A stretch of DNA of 64,000 nucleotides from positions 132,286 through 196,285 of the forward strand of contig JBGSTC010000006.1 in the NCBI GenBank assembly GCA_041736705.1. Reading direction: 5' to 3'. The DNA comes from GWE2-51-13 sp041736705 (lineage in GTDB: Bacteria; Bacillota_I; Bacilli_A; Erysipelotrichales; Erysipelotrichaceae). The notes below the pieces were generated by a model. That model saw only the letters and a list, made by a program, of their open reading frames with translations, had not been told where the DNA came from and made no database searches. The translations under genes were made by a program, and so were the position numbers. Of the stretch, positions 41,242-48,880 are shown piece by piece. The number at the start of each line of letters is the position of its first letter. The stretch's first letter is position 1.

Positions 41242-41853
41242 ATGACCCAAAGAAACGACGATCCTTTGAACGAAGAGAAAATCATCGACGCGGTTGAAGA
41301 AGCCGAGGTGAAGGAAGAAGAAGTCATCGGGGACAAAGTGAAGACGGAAAAACGTTCCGGGTTCAACAAGTTCCTAAGTTCCGCGAAGGAATTCGTACAA
41401 GACGCGAAACTTCAGGAAAAATTCGAAACACTGAAGGAAAAAACGGGTGAAGCCGTCGAAATCGCATCCAAGAAGATCGATGAGATCCGCCATGACGAAG
41501 AATTGAAGGAAAAGTTGAATTCGATGAAAGAGAACGTCGTCAACGCGACCGAAAAAGTCGTCGAAAAAGTGAAGGAAAACGAAGAACTGAACAAGGCCTT
41601 GAATCAAGTCAAGGACGTGACGGTCGACGCGGCGAAAAAGAGCGCCGAATTCGTTTCAAACAAGGTGGAAGAAATCCGTGAAAACCCGGATGTGCAGAAA
41701 AAAGTCGGACAAGCCAAAGACAAGACCATCGAGGTCGCTGAGAAAGCGGTCGACGGGTTGAAGAAATGGTTGAGACCGGAAGATCATGTTGAAAACGAAG
41801 AAGAAGTTCCGGTCGAAGCGCCGGTTGAAGAAAACGAAGTAAAGGAAGAGTAA
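41242..41853 (+). CDS. YtxH-position protein with four tandem amphipathic helical repeats
   Basis: A 203-residue highly charged protein, probably all helix, with no membrane segment that I can see. After an acidic N-terminal part (residues 1-38) come four tandem repeats of about 30 residues, at 56-86, 87-114, 115-149 and 150-181; each begins [DEK][LV]xxK[FLAV]xx[LMVA]K[ED] and ends in an acidic turn such as IRHDE, VKENE, IRENP. An acidic tail follows (182-203). The pattern resembles LEA-like or apolipoprotein-like amphipathic helices. Its position after the ytxG-like gene matches ytxH of B. subtilis; sequence homology to YtxH is not certain. Confidence 0.75.
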   Translation: MTQRNDDPLNEEKIIDAVEEAEVKEEEVIGDKVKTEKRSGFNKFLSSAKEFVQDAKLQEKFETLKEKTGEAVEIASKKIDEIRHDEELKEKLNSMKENVVNATEKVVEKVKENEELNKALNQVKDVTVDAAKKSAEFVSNKVEEIRENPDVQKKVGQAKDKTIEVAEKAVDGLKKWLRPEDHVENEEEVPVEAPVEENEVKEE

Positions 41854-41859
41854 CGAATC

Positions 41860-42849
41860 ATGAAAAGAGTCACCATCTATGACGTCGCCAACGAGGCGAA
41901 AGTATCCCTGGCCACGGTCAGCCGGGTAATCAACGGGTTGGAAATCGTCCGTGAAGACACGCGTCTGCGTGTCGAAGCCGCGATCGAGAAACTCGGTTAT
42001 AAACCAAACGCCATCGCGCAAGGATTGGCGCTGCAGAAAACGACGACGATCGCTCTGGTCATCCCTGAAGCGAGTTTCACCTACACCGGACAGATCATCA
42101 ACGGACTGCTGGATGTGGCGAAAATCTACAAATACAGCATCATGCTGCATACGACCACCGAAGGGATCGTGGACATCGGCGAAATCGTCGAGACCATCAT
42201 CAAATCGCGCGTCGACGGCGTCGTCATCTACAACGACAAACTGATGGTCGACGAATTGGCTTCTCTGACGAAGTACAATTTCCCCATCGTGTTGATCGGA
42301 AACAAGATGTCCACCGACAATATCTGTTCCGTCTATGTCGATTTGGAGAAAGCCGTCTATGAATTGGTGACCCAATACATTGAAAAAGGCCGTAAGAACA
42401 TCGCGATCATCCAAGACCGCAAGAACAAGTTCGCCGTCGAACAGCTGATCAAAGGCGCCCAGCGCGCATTCGAACGCAAAGGCATGGTTTTCGACAAGTT
42501 CATCGAAATCCCGCGCGAATACCGTTCTTCCTATGTCTTCCTCAAAGACTACTTCCGTACCAATACGCATGACTTGATCATCGCGCATCGCGATTCCCAA
42601 GCCCTAGCGGTCGCCAACGCGGCGAGCGAGAACGGCATCAAAGTCCCTCAAGACCTCGAAGTCGTCTGTGTCATCGATACGAAGTACAACGCCATGGTTC
42701 GTCCCCAACTATCCAGTTTCGCGATCCCATCCTATGACCTGGGCGCGGTAGCGATGCGTGTGATGACCAAGATGTTGCATATGGAAGAAATCGACGATCG
42801 TGAGATCGAACTGAGTTACCTGTTCACCCCGCGTCAGTCCACGAAATAA
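41860..42849 (+). CDS. ccpA: Catabolite control protein A, LacI family
   Basis: A 329-residue LacI-family regulator. The HTH TIYDVANEAKVSLATVSRVING and hinge KPNAIAQGLALQKTTTIALVIP are the CcpA form; the effector domain ends with RPQLSSFAIPSYDLGAVAMRVMTKML. CcpA binds cre sites with HPr-Ser-P. The assignment rests on sequence style and on the murC-ytxG-ytxH-ccpA order; another LacI paralogue is possible. It lies 6 bases after the ytxH-like gene, and the tyrS promoter starts at its stop codon. Confidence 0.88.
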   Translation: MKRVTIYDVANEAKVSLATVSRVINGLEIVREDTRLRVEAAIEKLGYKPNAIAQGLALQKTTTIALVIPEASFTYTGQIINGLLDVAKIYKYSIMLHTTTEGIVDIGEIVETIIKSRVDGVVIYNDKLMVDELASLTKYNFPIVLIGNKMSTDNICSVYVDLEKAVYELVTQYIEKGRKNIAIIQDRKNKFAVEQLIKGAQRAFERKGMVFDKFIEIPREYRSSYVFLKDYFRTNTHDLIIAHRDSQALAVANAASENGIKVPQDLEVVCVIDTKYNAMVRPQLSSFAIPSYDLGAVAMRVMTKMLHMEEIDDREIELSYLFTPRQSTK

Positions 42850-42877
42850 TTGACGATAAGGTTGGATTTGGTATAAT
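42850..42877 (+). promoter_or_regulatory. Promoter of tyrS
   Basis: TTGACG (42850-42855), 16-base spacer, TATAAT (42872-42877) with TGG in front. Confidence 0.85.
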
Positions 42878-42884
42878 TGAAAGG

Positions 42885-43083
42885 CATTGAAGAGGAAAAG
42901 TAGTGGAAGAAGCATCCCAAGAGAGAGGGTGGCCGGTGTAAACCCTCGTTGCGGATTCCATGAATACACCTTGGAGCTTCCCCGTTGAAAGCGGGGACGT
43001 CCATCCGCGTTACGGATTCGAGGCCGAAAGGCAACTAAGGTGGTACCGTGCAGATCCTGCGCCCTTGGACGAGGGCGCTTTTT
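42885..43083 (+). promoter_or_regulatory. T-box leader of tyrS
   Basis: AAGAGAGAGGG (42922 on) is the stem I bulge region and GAATAC gives a Tyr specifier TAC at 42965-42967. The T-box core AAGGTGGTACCGTG is at about 43037-43050. The terminator pairs GCGCCCT (43059) with AGGGCGC (43072), followed by five T. Confidence 0.9.
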
Positions 43084-43103
43084 ATTTGAAAAGGAGAGAA
43101 ACC

Positions 43104-44363
43104 ATGAACTTTTTGGAAGAATTACAATGGCGTGGATTAGTCAAGGATGTTACCGACCTGGAAGGATTGAAGGAAAGGTTGAAGAAACCGATCACGCTCT
43201 ATTGCGGGTTTGATCCGACCGCCGACTCGTTGCATATCGGCAGTCTCCAACAAATCCTGCTGTTAAAGCGTTACCAACAGCAAGGTCATACGCCCATCGC
43301 CTTGTGTGGCGGAGCGACCGGCATGATCGGCGATCCGCGTCCGACCACCGAGCGGAAGCTCATTTCACTGGAAGAAGTATTGAACAACGCCAAATCGATT
43401 GAAAAACAATTGGCGCTCTTCTTAAGCAACGAAGGGGACAACGCCCTCATCGCCGTCAACAACTACGATTGGCTCAGCAAAATCAGCATCCTGGATTTCC
43501 TGCGTGACTTCGGAAAGCACTTCAATATCAACTACATGATCGCGAAAGACACGATTTCATCGCGTCTGGACAGCGGGATTTCATTCACCGAATTCACCTA
43601 TACGATCCTTCAGGCGGTCGACTGGCTCTACCTCTATGAAACCTACCACTGCGAAATGCAGATCGGCGGGAGCGACCAATGGGGCAATCTGACCAGCGGC
43701 ACCGAACTCATCCGTAAGAAAATGGGGGATCAATCCAAGGTGTTCGGCGTAACCTCACCCTTGATCACCAATTCCGACGGGTCGAAGTTCGGGAAATCGG
43801 AAGGCGCGAACATCTGGTTGGATCCCAAACGGACCGATGCCTACCATTTCTACCAATACTGGCTCAATGTCGCGGATGCGGACATCATCGACTTCATGAA
43901 ACGTCTGAGTTTCTGTACGGTCGATGAAATCCAACAGTTTGCTTTGTCCGTGGCGAGCGAGCCCCATCTCCGTAAAGCGCAGAAAGCGCTGGCCGAAGAA
44001 CTGACGAGACTCGTCCATGGCGAAGAAGGATATGAAACCGCACTGCGGATCAGTGAAGTCCTCTTCAGCGGCGAATGGCGTAAACTCGGTGTCTCCGAAC
44101 TACAACTCGCACTGGCCGATGCACCCCATATCGCACTGAGCGAAGACCGTCTGTTGGTGGATGTGTTGGTCGAAGGGAAGATCGCTTCGTCGAAGCGCGA
44201 AGCGCGTGAATGGATCGTCAACGGATCCATCACGGTCAACGGCGTCAAGATGACGTCGATCGAAGACGTCCTCAAAAAGGAAGACGCGATCGGTCGGCAA
44301 CTCAGCGTCATCCGTAAAGGGAAAAAGAATTATTTCGTCATCGAACATGACGCGGGAGAATAA
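43104..44363 (+). CDS. tyrS: Tyrosyl-tRNA synthetase
   Basis: A 419-residue class I synthetase. YCGFDPTADSLHIGSLQQIL holds the HIGH motif, GGSDQWGNLTSGTELI the tyrosine pocket, and SKFGKSEGANIWLD the KMSKS loop (KFGKS). The C-terminal S4-like RNA-binding domain has SKREAREWIVNGSITVNG. The upstream frame from 42960 passes through the T-box leader; AAAGGAGAG before 43104 decides the start. A small membrane-protein gene follows after 2 bases. Confidence 0.97.
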   Translation: MNFLEELQWRGLVKDVTDLEGLKERLKKPITLYCGFDPTADSLHIGSLQQILLLKRYQQQGHTPIALCGGATGMIGDPRPTTERKLISLEEVLNNAKSIEKQLALFLSNEGDNALIAVNNYDWLSKISILDFLRDFGKHFNINYMIAKDTISSRLDSGISFTEFTYTILQAVDWLYLYETYHCEMQIGGSDQWGNLTSGTELIRKKMGDQSKVFGVTSPLITNSDGSKFGKSEGANIWLDPKRTDAYHFYQYWLNVADADIIDFMKRLSFCTVDEIQQFALSVASEPHLRKAQKALAEELTRLVHGEEGYETALRISEVLFSGEWRKLGVSELQLALADAPHIALSEDRLLVDVLVEGKIASSKREAREWIVNGSITVNGVKMTSIEDVLKKEDAIGRQLSVIRKGKKNYFVIEHDAGE

Positions 44364-44365
44364 CC

Positions 44366-44854
44366 ATGGATACGATCTATTTAACGATATTCGCCGGAGC
44401 GATCGGCGCCTTGGTCTTGGGTATGCGGATCTTCGAATGGAACAATCAACGTAAAATCCTGGTGAAAGCCGCCGAGGCGGGACATCCTCTGAAGCGCGAG
44501 AAAGTCTCGACCAAACGGGTTTGGATCTATGTCGGTTTGCTTGGGTTCGCCTTGGTCATGATTTTCTTCATGGAAGAAGAACTACTGACCAAAGTCGCCC
44601 TGGGGATCTTGTTTGCGTTGATGCTGATGTCCGAAATCATCGGGATGTATACGTCCTACGCGCTCTATGCCAACGAGCGGGAGTTCATGTACGGGACCGA
44701 AGTCATGCGCTATAAAAGCATCCGGACCATGAAACAGAAGAATAAGAAAAACATGGAAATCCATGGCATGAACGGCGTCGTGATCACGGTTCCCAATGCC
44801 ATCGCCGATGTCATCAAAGCGAAGAAAGATGCTAAAAAAACGCAACCGGTTTAA
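44366..44854 (+). CDS. Membrane protein of unknown function
   Basis: A 162-residue protein that I do not recognise. A short N-terminal helix (TIYLTIFAGAIGALVLGM) precedes a basic segment, two further helices (VWIYVGLLGFALVMIFFM and VALGILFALMLMSEIIGMYTSYAL) and a charged C-terminal half with MRYKSIRTMKQKNKKNMEIHGMNGVVITVP. The last part resembles the membrane-proximal tail of DUF5673-like or PH-like proteins, but I cannot confirm this. It is co-transcribed with tyrS and ends in a two-way terminator. Confidence 0.7.
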   Translation: MDTIYLTIFAGAIGALVLGMRIFEWNNQRKILVKAAEAGHPLKREKVSTKRVWIYVGLLGFALVMIFFMEEELLTKVALGILFALMLMSEIIGMYTSYALYANEREFMYGTEVMRYKSIRTMKQKNKKNMEIHGMNGVVITVPNAIADVIKAKKDAKKTQPV

Positions 44855-44869
44855 TTCCGGTTGCTTTTT
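44842..44869. terminator. Bidirectional intrinsic terminator
   Basis: GCAACCGG and CCGGTTGC pair around TTTAATT. Five T follow on the plus strand and seven (after a G) on the minus strand. It serves both convergent genes and contains both stop codons. Confidence 0.9.
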
Positions 44870-45021
44870 CTAAATAGAAGCAGGATGCCAATCACGATCA
44901 AGAGAAACGGCCAGGGAAAAAGGGCGTTGGTCAATTGTGTCAAGATCGGGAAGAAACGACCTACAAGCCAGTAGATCCCGATCAATACCAACACGAGTCC
45001 AAAGCGGCTACGAGCGTCCAT
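44851..45021 (-). CDS. 56-residue small membrane protein
   Basis: A short gene of 56 codons beginning MDARSRFGLVLVLIGIYWLV and ending LLIVIGILLLFRKSNRN. Two hydrophobic helices are separated by a loop with PILTQLTNALFPWPF; the ..PWPFLLIVIG pattern is like the helix pairs in DUF5668 / LiaF- and LiaI-type proteins. GAGGTGA lies in front of the ATG, a good promoter precedes it and a shared terminator follows, so it looks like a real gene. A role in envelope stress is only inference from the resemblance. Confidence 0.75.
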   Translation of the reverse strand: MDARSRFGLVLVLIGIYWLVGRFFPILTQLTNALFPWPFLLIVIGILLLFRKSNRN

Positions 45022-45039
45022 CGGTTCACCTCAAGAACC

Positions 45040-45068
45040 ATTTTAGCATCCTCGACGCACATTGTGAA
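45040..45068 (-). promoter_or_regulatory. Promoter of the 56-residue protein gene
   Basis: Minus strand: TTCACA (45063-45068), 17-base spacer, TAAAAT (45040-45045) with TGC in front. Confidence 0.75.
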
Positions 45069-45091
45069 CACGCAATTCACTGTGGTATAAT
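45062..45091 (+). promoter_or_regulatory. Promoter of the lipoprotein gene
   Basis: TTGTGA (45062-45067), 18-base spacer, TATAAT (45086-45091) with TGG in front. Its -35 box overlaps that of the divergent promoter. Confidence 0.75.
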
Positions 45092-45107
45092 ACACGGGAG
45101 GTGAATT

Positions 45108-45626
45108 ATGAAAAAGATCGTTGCGGCTGTTTTAGTCCTCTTACTCGCGGTCGGATGCCAATCCGCCACCGATAAGCAATATGAAGCCAACCTTCAGCGG
45201 TATGATGCGTACTATACCGCGATTTTAAACAACGACAAATTCCAGGGAAGTTCGGAGTATTTCGACATTTTCGCCGTCATGAACAAACTCTCGGATACGG
45301 AATACCGCTATGACGTCATCATCGACAGTCCGCGCGTCGCCATGTACGACGTGGAAGTCTTGGTCATCGAGAACGGCAAGTCGTTGGAGATCGCGGATGA
45401 AATCATGCCCTGCATCGGATTGTTCGAAGAACATGATTTCAATCTCGTACCGTTTCAAATCAATCTGGACGCGGGATTCGCCGAAGGGTTTGGACTCAAT
45501 GGATTGGTCGAGAATCCGATCGTCAACCTGAAAGTCATGGTCGTTTGGAAAGACTACGCCAAGGTGCAACAAAAACGGGAATATTTCGATTTGACCGTTC
45601 AATACAGCGAGCAGGTGCAAGAGTGA
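45108..45626 (+). CDS. Predicted lipoprotein of unknown function
   Basis: A 172-residue exported protein. MKKIVAAVLVLLLAVGC is a lipoprotein signal with the modified cysteine at position 17. The mature part is acidic and mixed alpha/beta, with DAYYTAILNNDKFQGSSEYFD and YRYDVIIDSPRVAMYDVEVLVI; no family is recognised. GGAGGTGA precedes the ATG. It is the first gene of the run with the flippase and rsuA, and its stop codon overlaps the flippase start (TGATG). Confidence 0.75.
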   Translation: MKKIVAAVLVLLLAVGCQSATDKQYEANLQRYDAYYTAILNNDKFQGSSEYFDIFAVMNKLSDTEYRYDVIIDSPRVAMYDVEVLVIENGKSLEIADEIMPCIGLFEEHDFNLVPFQINLDAGFAEGFGLNGLVENPIVNLKVMVVWKDYAKVQQKREYFDLTVQYSEQVQE

Positions 45627-47260
45627 TGGATAACGTGTCCCGTCGAAAACAATCGATCGTCGCCGGAGGGCTGACCAGTTCCGCCGGCATTTTCTTGTCG
45701 AAAGTGATGGGGATTCTTTACGTCGTGCCGTTCGCCGCGATCGCGGGTGAACATAACCTGACCTATTATGCCCGTGCCTATTCGATCTATGATATCGTCT
45801 TGAACGTGACGATCGCAGGCATCCCGTATGCCATCGCGACCATGATCGCGAAATACGTCGTCCGCGACGACTATAAAACCGTGGTTCTGATTCGAAAACT
45901 GTCGACCGGCATCCTGTTGGTGACCGGGTTCATCGCGATGCTGACGGTTTTCATCTTCGCCGGACCGATCGCGGGGTTCACGGTGAAAGCCGCTCCCGGC
46001 ACCGAAATTTACGAGCGGACGCGCATCGTGTTCATGATCATTTCCGCCAGTATGTTTTTCGCCCCGTTCCTCAGCAGTTTCCGCGGTTTCCATCAAGGCT
46101 TGAAAAACTTGAAATCCTATGCGTTTTCCCAAGTGCTCGAGCAGTTCATCCGCATCCTTTTCCTACTGGGCATGGGCATCCTAGCCGTCTATTTCTTCAA
46201 CCGTGATTCCATCTGGGCGGTCTATTTCGCCATCGGTGCGTCCTCGGTCAGCGCGATCGCCGCGATCTTCTATTTCATGGTTGTCGACCGCCGTGATTAT
46301 CCGGTCATCCTCGACAAAGCGAAGCGTCAGTCCTCGCCCCCGATCAAGACCAATGATCTTCTGCGCGAGTTGTTCGCGATTTCGATCCCCTATGTCATCA
46401 TCTCGTTCTTGGGAAGCAATGCGAACATCGCGAATTTCATCTTCTTCAACCAAGCGATGATCGCCCATGGGGAAACGATCGAACAAACCAATCTCCTTTT
46501 CTCGCTCCTTTCTTTCACCTGCTTGAAACTCGTCAGCATCCCGGTCGTCGTCTCGATGGGTTTCTCCATCGCGATCATCCCGTACCTGACCACCGCCGTC
46601 GAACGGCAGGATTTCAAACTCGCGCGAAAATACATCGAAGATGCCTTGGATACCGTCTTGTATCTCGGCGTCCCCTTATGTTTTTATCTCTATGCCATCA
46701 GCGAAGAAATCTATTATACGATGTACGGCAGCGCGAATTACGTGCTCGGCGGCTATGTGTTATCGCTGAGCGCCTTTATCGCCTTGTTTGGGACCTTCAA
46801 TCCGGTCGTCAGCCAATTGATGATGAACCTGCGTCTGCGCAAGATCAACATCCGCAATCTCTTGATCGGCTTCCTGATCGCCGTCGCGACGATCTACCCG
46901 TACACCTATGTTCTGGGTTTCCCCGGCATTATCCTTTCCAGCATCACGTCTTCACTCTATATCACGATTTCCAATCTCTATGCCATCCACAAGTCGTCGA
47001 ATTTCGGGTTTCGCATGATGATCAAACGCTTGTTGGTGATCCTCATGGGCATCGGTTCGATGCAGATCGTCTTCATGCTGCTGCGCTTATTCGGGCTCGA
47101 GGTCGTACAACCCAACCGTCTGGTCAGCCTGTTCAATCTGGGGATCTACGGCTTGCTTGGGTTGATCGCCTATCTCGGAATGACCGGGATGTTCTCGCTT
47201 CCCCAAATCTTGTTCTCGCTTGATCTTACAAAACTGAAAGCCAAGGTACTTCGTAAATGA
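45626..47260 (+). CDS. ytgP: Lipid II / polysaccharide flippase (MurJ/YtgP, MATE-like)
   Basis: A 544-residue protein of the MOP superfamily with 14 predicted helices. SRRKQSIVAGGLTSSAGIFLSKVMGILYVVPFA is the typical N-terminal helix, and SFRGFHQGLKNLKSYAFSQVLEQFIRI a conserved inner segment of the SpoVB/YtgP family. YtgP complements MurJ in E. coli, so lipid II export is the likely role. In B. subtilis ytgP also lies next to an rsuA-family gene. The ATG at 45626 is coupled to the lipoprotein stop; the upstream frame is not coding. Confidence 0.88.
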   Translation: MDNVSRRKQSIVAGGLTSSAGIFLSKVMGILYVVPFAAIAGEHNLTYYARAYSIYDIVLNVTIAGIPYAIATMIAKYVVRDDYKTVVLIRKLSTGILLVTGFIAMLTVFIFAGPIAGFTVKAAPGTEIYERTRIVFMIISASMFFAPFLSSFRGFHQGLKNLKSYAFSQVLEQFIRILFLLGMGILAVYFFNRDSIWAVYFAIGASSVSAIAAIFYFMVVDRRDYPVILDKAKRQSSPPIKTNDLLRELFAISIPYVIISFLGSNANIANFIFFNQAMIAHGETIEQTNLLFSLLSFTCLKLVSIPVVVSMGFSIAIIPYLTTAVERQDFKLARKYIEDALDTVLYLGVPLCFYLYAISEEIYYTMYGSANYVLGGYVLSLSAFIALFGTFNPVVSQLMMNLRLRKINIRNLLIGFLIAVATIYPYTYVLGFPGIILSSITSSLYITISNLYAIHKSSNFGFRMMIKRLLVILMGIGSMQIVFMLLRLFGLEVVQPNRLVSLFNLGIYGLLGLIAYLGMTGMFSLPQILFSLDLTKLKAKVLRK

Positions 47261-47964
47261 GATTGGATAAAATACTGGCTCATCTGGGCTACGGTTCGCG
47301 AAAAGACGTGAAAAAAATCATACGTGCGGGTCACGTGCTGGTGAATGGCGAGATCCTTCGCGACGACGACGCCCATGTGGACCCCGACATCGATGAAATC
47401 ATCGTCGGCGACGATACGCTTGAGTACGCCGAAAAAGTCTATTGGCTGATGAACAAGCCGCAAGACGTGGTAAGCGCGACCGTCGATCCGCGCTATCCCA
47501 CCGTCATCGACCTGCTACCGTCCAATGCCGGCCACGGATTGTTTCCGATCGGTCGCTTGGATATCGACACCGAAGGCTTGCTGGTGGTTTCAAACGACGG
47601 GGCGCTCGCCCATCGTCTGCTCTCGCCCAAGAAACATGTGGATAAAGAGTATGAAGTCGACTTGGCGAAGGATTGGGATCCTCGATATGAAATGGATCTA
47701 TCCAACGGGATACTGATCCAGGACCCCGAATACCAATGCAAACCCGCCGGCGTGATCGTGATCGACTCCAAGAAAATCCACATTGTCATCAGCGAAGGGA
47801 AGTATCATCAGGTAAAACGCATGATGGCCGCCTGCGACAACGAAGTGGTGCACCTACGCCGCATCCGTATGGGTGGACTGACCCTGGATCCGCAATTGCA
47901 TCCCGGTGAATTCCGTCCCCTAACCCCGCTTGAACTTGAACAACTACAAAAAACACACGGATGA
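47257..47964 (+). CDS. rsuA: 16S rRNA pseudouridine synthase (RsuA/RluB family)
   Basis: A 235-residue enzyme. The N-terminal S4 domain (MRLDKILAHLGYGSRKDVKKIIRAGHVLVNGEIL) is followed by the catalytic domain with GRLDIDTEGLLVVSNDGALAHRLL, where the first Asp of RLDIDTEG is the catalytic residue. EGKYHQVKRMMAACDNEV is the late RsuA/RluB motif. Single-member RsuA proteins modify U516 of 16S rRNA in E. coli. It starts 4 bases before the flippase stop and ends in a hairpin that contains its stop codon. Confidence 0.94.
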   Translation: MRLDKILAHLGYGSRKDVKKIIRAGHVLVNGEILRDDDAHVDPDIDEIIVGDDTLEYAEKVYWLMNKPQDVVSATVDPRYPTVIDLLPSNAGHGLFPIGRLDIDTEGLLVVSNDGALAHRLLSPKKHVDKEYEVDLAKDWDPRYEMDLSNGILIQDPEYQCKPAGVIVIDSKKIHIVISEGKYHQVKRMMAACDNEVVHLRRIRMGGLTLDPQLHPGEFRPLTPLELEQLQKTHG

Positions 47965-47980
47965 TTCCGTGTGTTTTCTC
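47952..47980 (+). terminator. Intrinsic terminator of rsuA
   Basis: AACACACGGA and TCCGTGTGTT pair around TGAT, followed by TTCTCTC. It may also serve rpsD from the other side. Confidence 0.8.
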
Positions 47981-47993
47981 TCTTCGTTGAATT

Positions 47994-48596
47994 TTAGCGG
48001 TTGTAGTATTCGACGACCAACGCTTCGTTGACGTCGGTGTTCAGTTCGTTGCGTTCCGGCAAACGGACATAAACGCCTTTTTTCGCTTCTTTGTCGAAGG
48101 TGACATAACCGGCGAGATTCAAGGTCGCTTGCAGCGCATCGGCGATCGCCGGCATGTTGCGTGAGTTTTCCTTGACTTCGATGGTCGATCCCGGCGCTAC
48201 GATGTAGGAAGGGATGTCGACTTTGCGGCCGTTCACCAAGATGTGGCCATGGTTGACCAACTGGCGGGCGGCACGACGGGTTCTGCCCAATCCCATGCGA
48301 TAGACGACGTTGTCCAAGCGGGATTCAAGCAGGAACAGGAAGTTGTGGCCGGTAACGCCTTTCATGTGGGAAGCCTTCAGGAAAGTGTTGTAGAATTGAC
48401 GTTCGTTGACGCCGTACATAAAGCGGATACGTTGTTTTTCGCGAAGTTGCTGACCATAGTTGGACAGCTTCGAGCGACGGTTTGCTCCGTGTTGACCCGG
48501 GGCGGATTGACGGCGTTTTAGTTCTTCACCGGTTTCTAAAACCGAGAACTCCAAGCGGCGGGCAACCTTCCAGACAGGTCCGTTAATGCGTGCCAT
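47994..48596 (-). CDS. rpsD: Ribosomal protein S4
   Basis: A 200-residue S4 that nucleates assembly of the 30S subunit. MARINGPVWKVARRLEFSVLETGEEL and RRSKLSNYGQQLREKQRIRFMYGVNERQF are typical; the S4 fold has LESRLDNVVYRMGLGRTRRAARQLVNHGHILVNG. The N-terminus lacks the zinc cysteines, as in the C-minus form. AAGGAGG precedes the ATG at 48596; the in-frame extension to 48662 lies in the leader. It is monocistronic and probably controlled by S4 itself through that leader. Confidence 0.97.
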   Translation of the reverse strand: MARINGPVWKVARRLEFSVLETGEELKRRQSAPGQHGANRRSKLSNYGQQLREKQRIRFMYGVNERQFYNTFLKASHMKGVTGHNFLFLLESRLDNVVYRMGLGRTRRAARQLVNHGHILVNGRKVDIPSYIVAPGSTIEVKENSRNMPAIADALQATLNLAGYVTFDKEAKKGVYVRLPERNELNTDVNEALVVEYYNR

Positions 48597-48758
48597 AGAA
48601 ATATTCCTCCTTGTGTTTTCTGGCTCAAAACTACAGGCGCAAGTTATCTTGCCTTGTGTCATCCTAGGTATTTCGCTTTTTGCAGCAAAGTTACTTTACT
48701 CCGGTAAAACGTGGATGACGCTCGTTGCACGACCTTACGTGCTGCGCTATTTTGATGC
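48597..48758 (-). promoter_or_regulatory. Structured rpsD leader (S4 autoregulation candidate)
   Basis: A leader of about 160 bases with several paired elements on the minus strand: CGTGC/GCACG (48727-48742), a long-range GTCATCC/GGATGAC pairing (48713-48719 with 48658-48664), AAAGTAACTTT (48688-48698) and GCAAG/CTTGC before the Shine-Dalgarno site. This fits the Bacillota rpsD leader, in which S4 represses its own translation. The fold has not been computed. Confidence 0.7.
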
Positions 48759-48764
48759 TTGATT

Positions 48765-48793
48765 AGTTTATCAGAGATTTACCGCTTTGTCAA
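48765..48793 (-). promoter_or_regulatory. Promoter of rpsD
   Basis: Minus strand: TTGACA (48788-48793), 17-base spacer, TAAACT (48765-48770) with TGA in front. Confidence 0.85.
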
Positions 48794-48849
48794 TTTATGC
48801 GGAAGAAGACCGATAAGTGTCCAAAAAATCCTCAACAAAGTTCGATTTA

Positions 48850-48858
48850 TGATACAAT
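48850..48858 (+). promoter_or_regulatory. Promoter of ezrA (extended -10)
   Basis: TGATACAAT, 22 bases before the start codon; the -35 region is weak. It is divergent from the rpsD promoter. Confidence 0.6.
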
Positions 48859-48880
48859 AACAACGATGAGGTGGTCAAGT

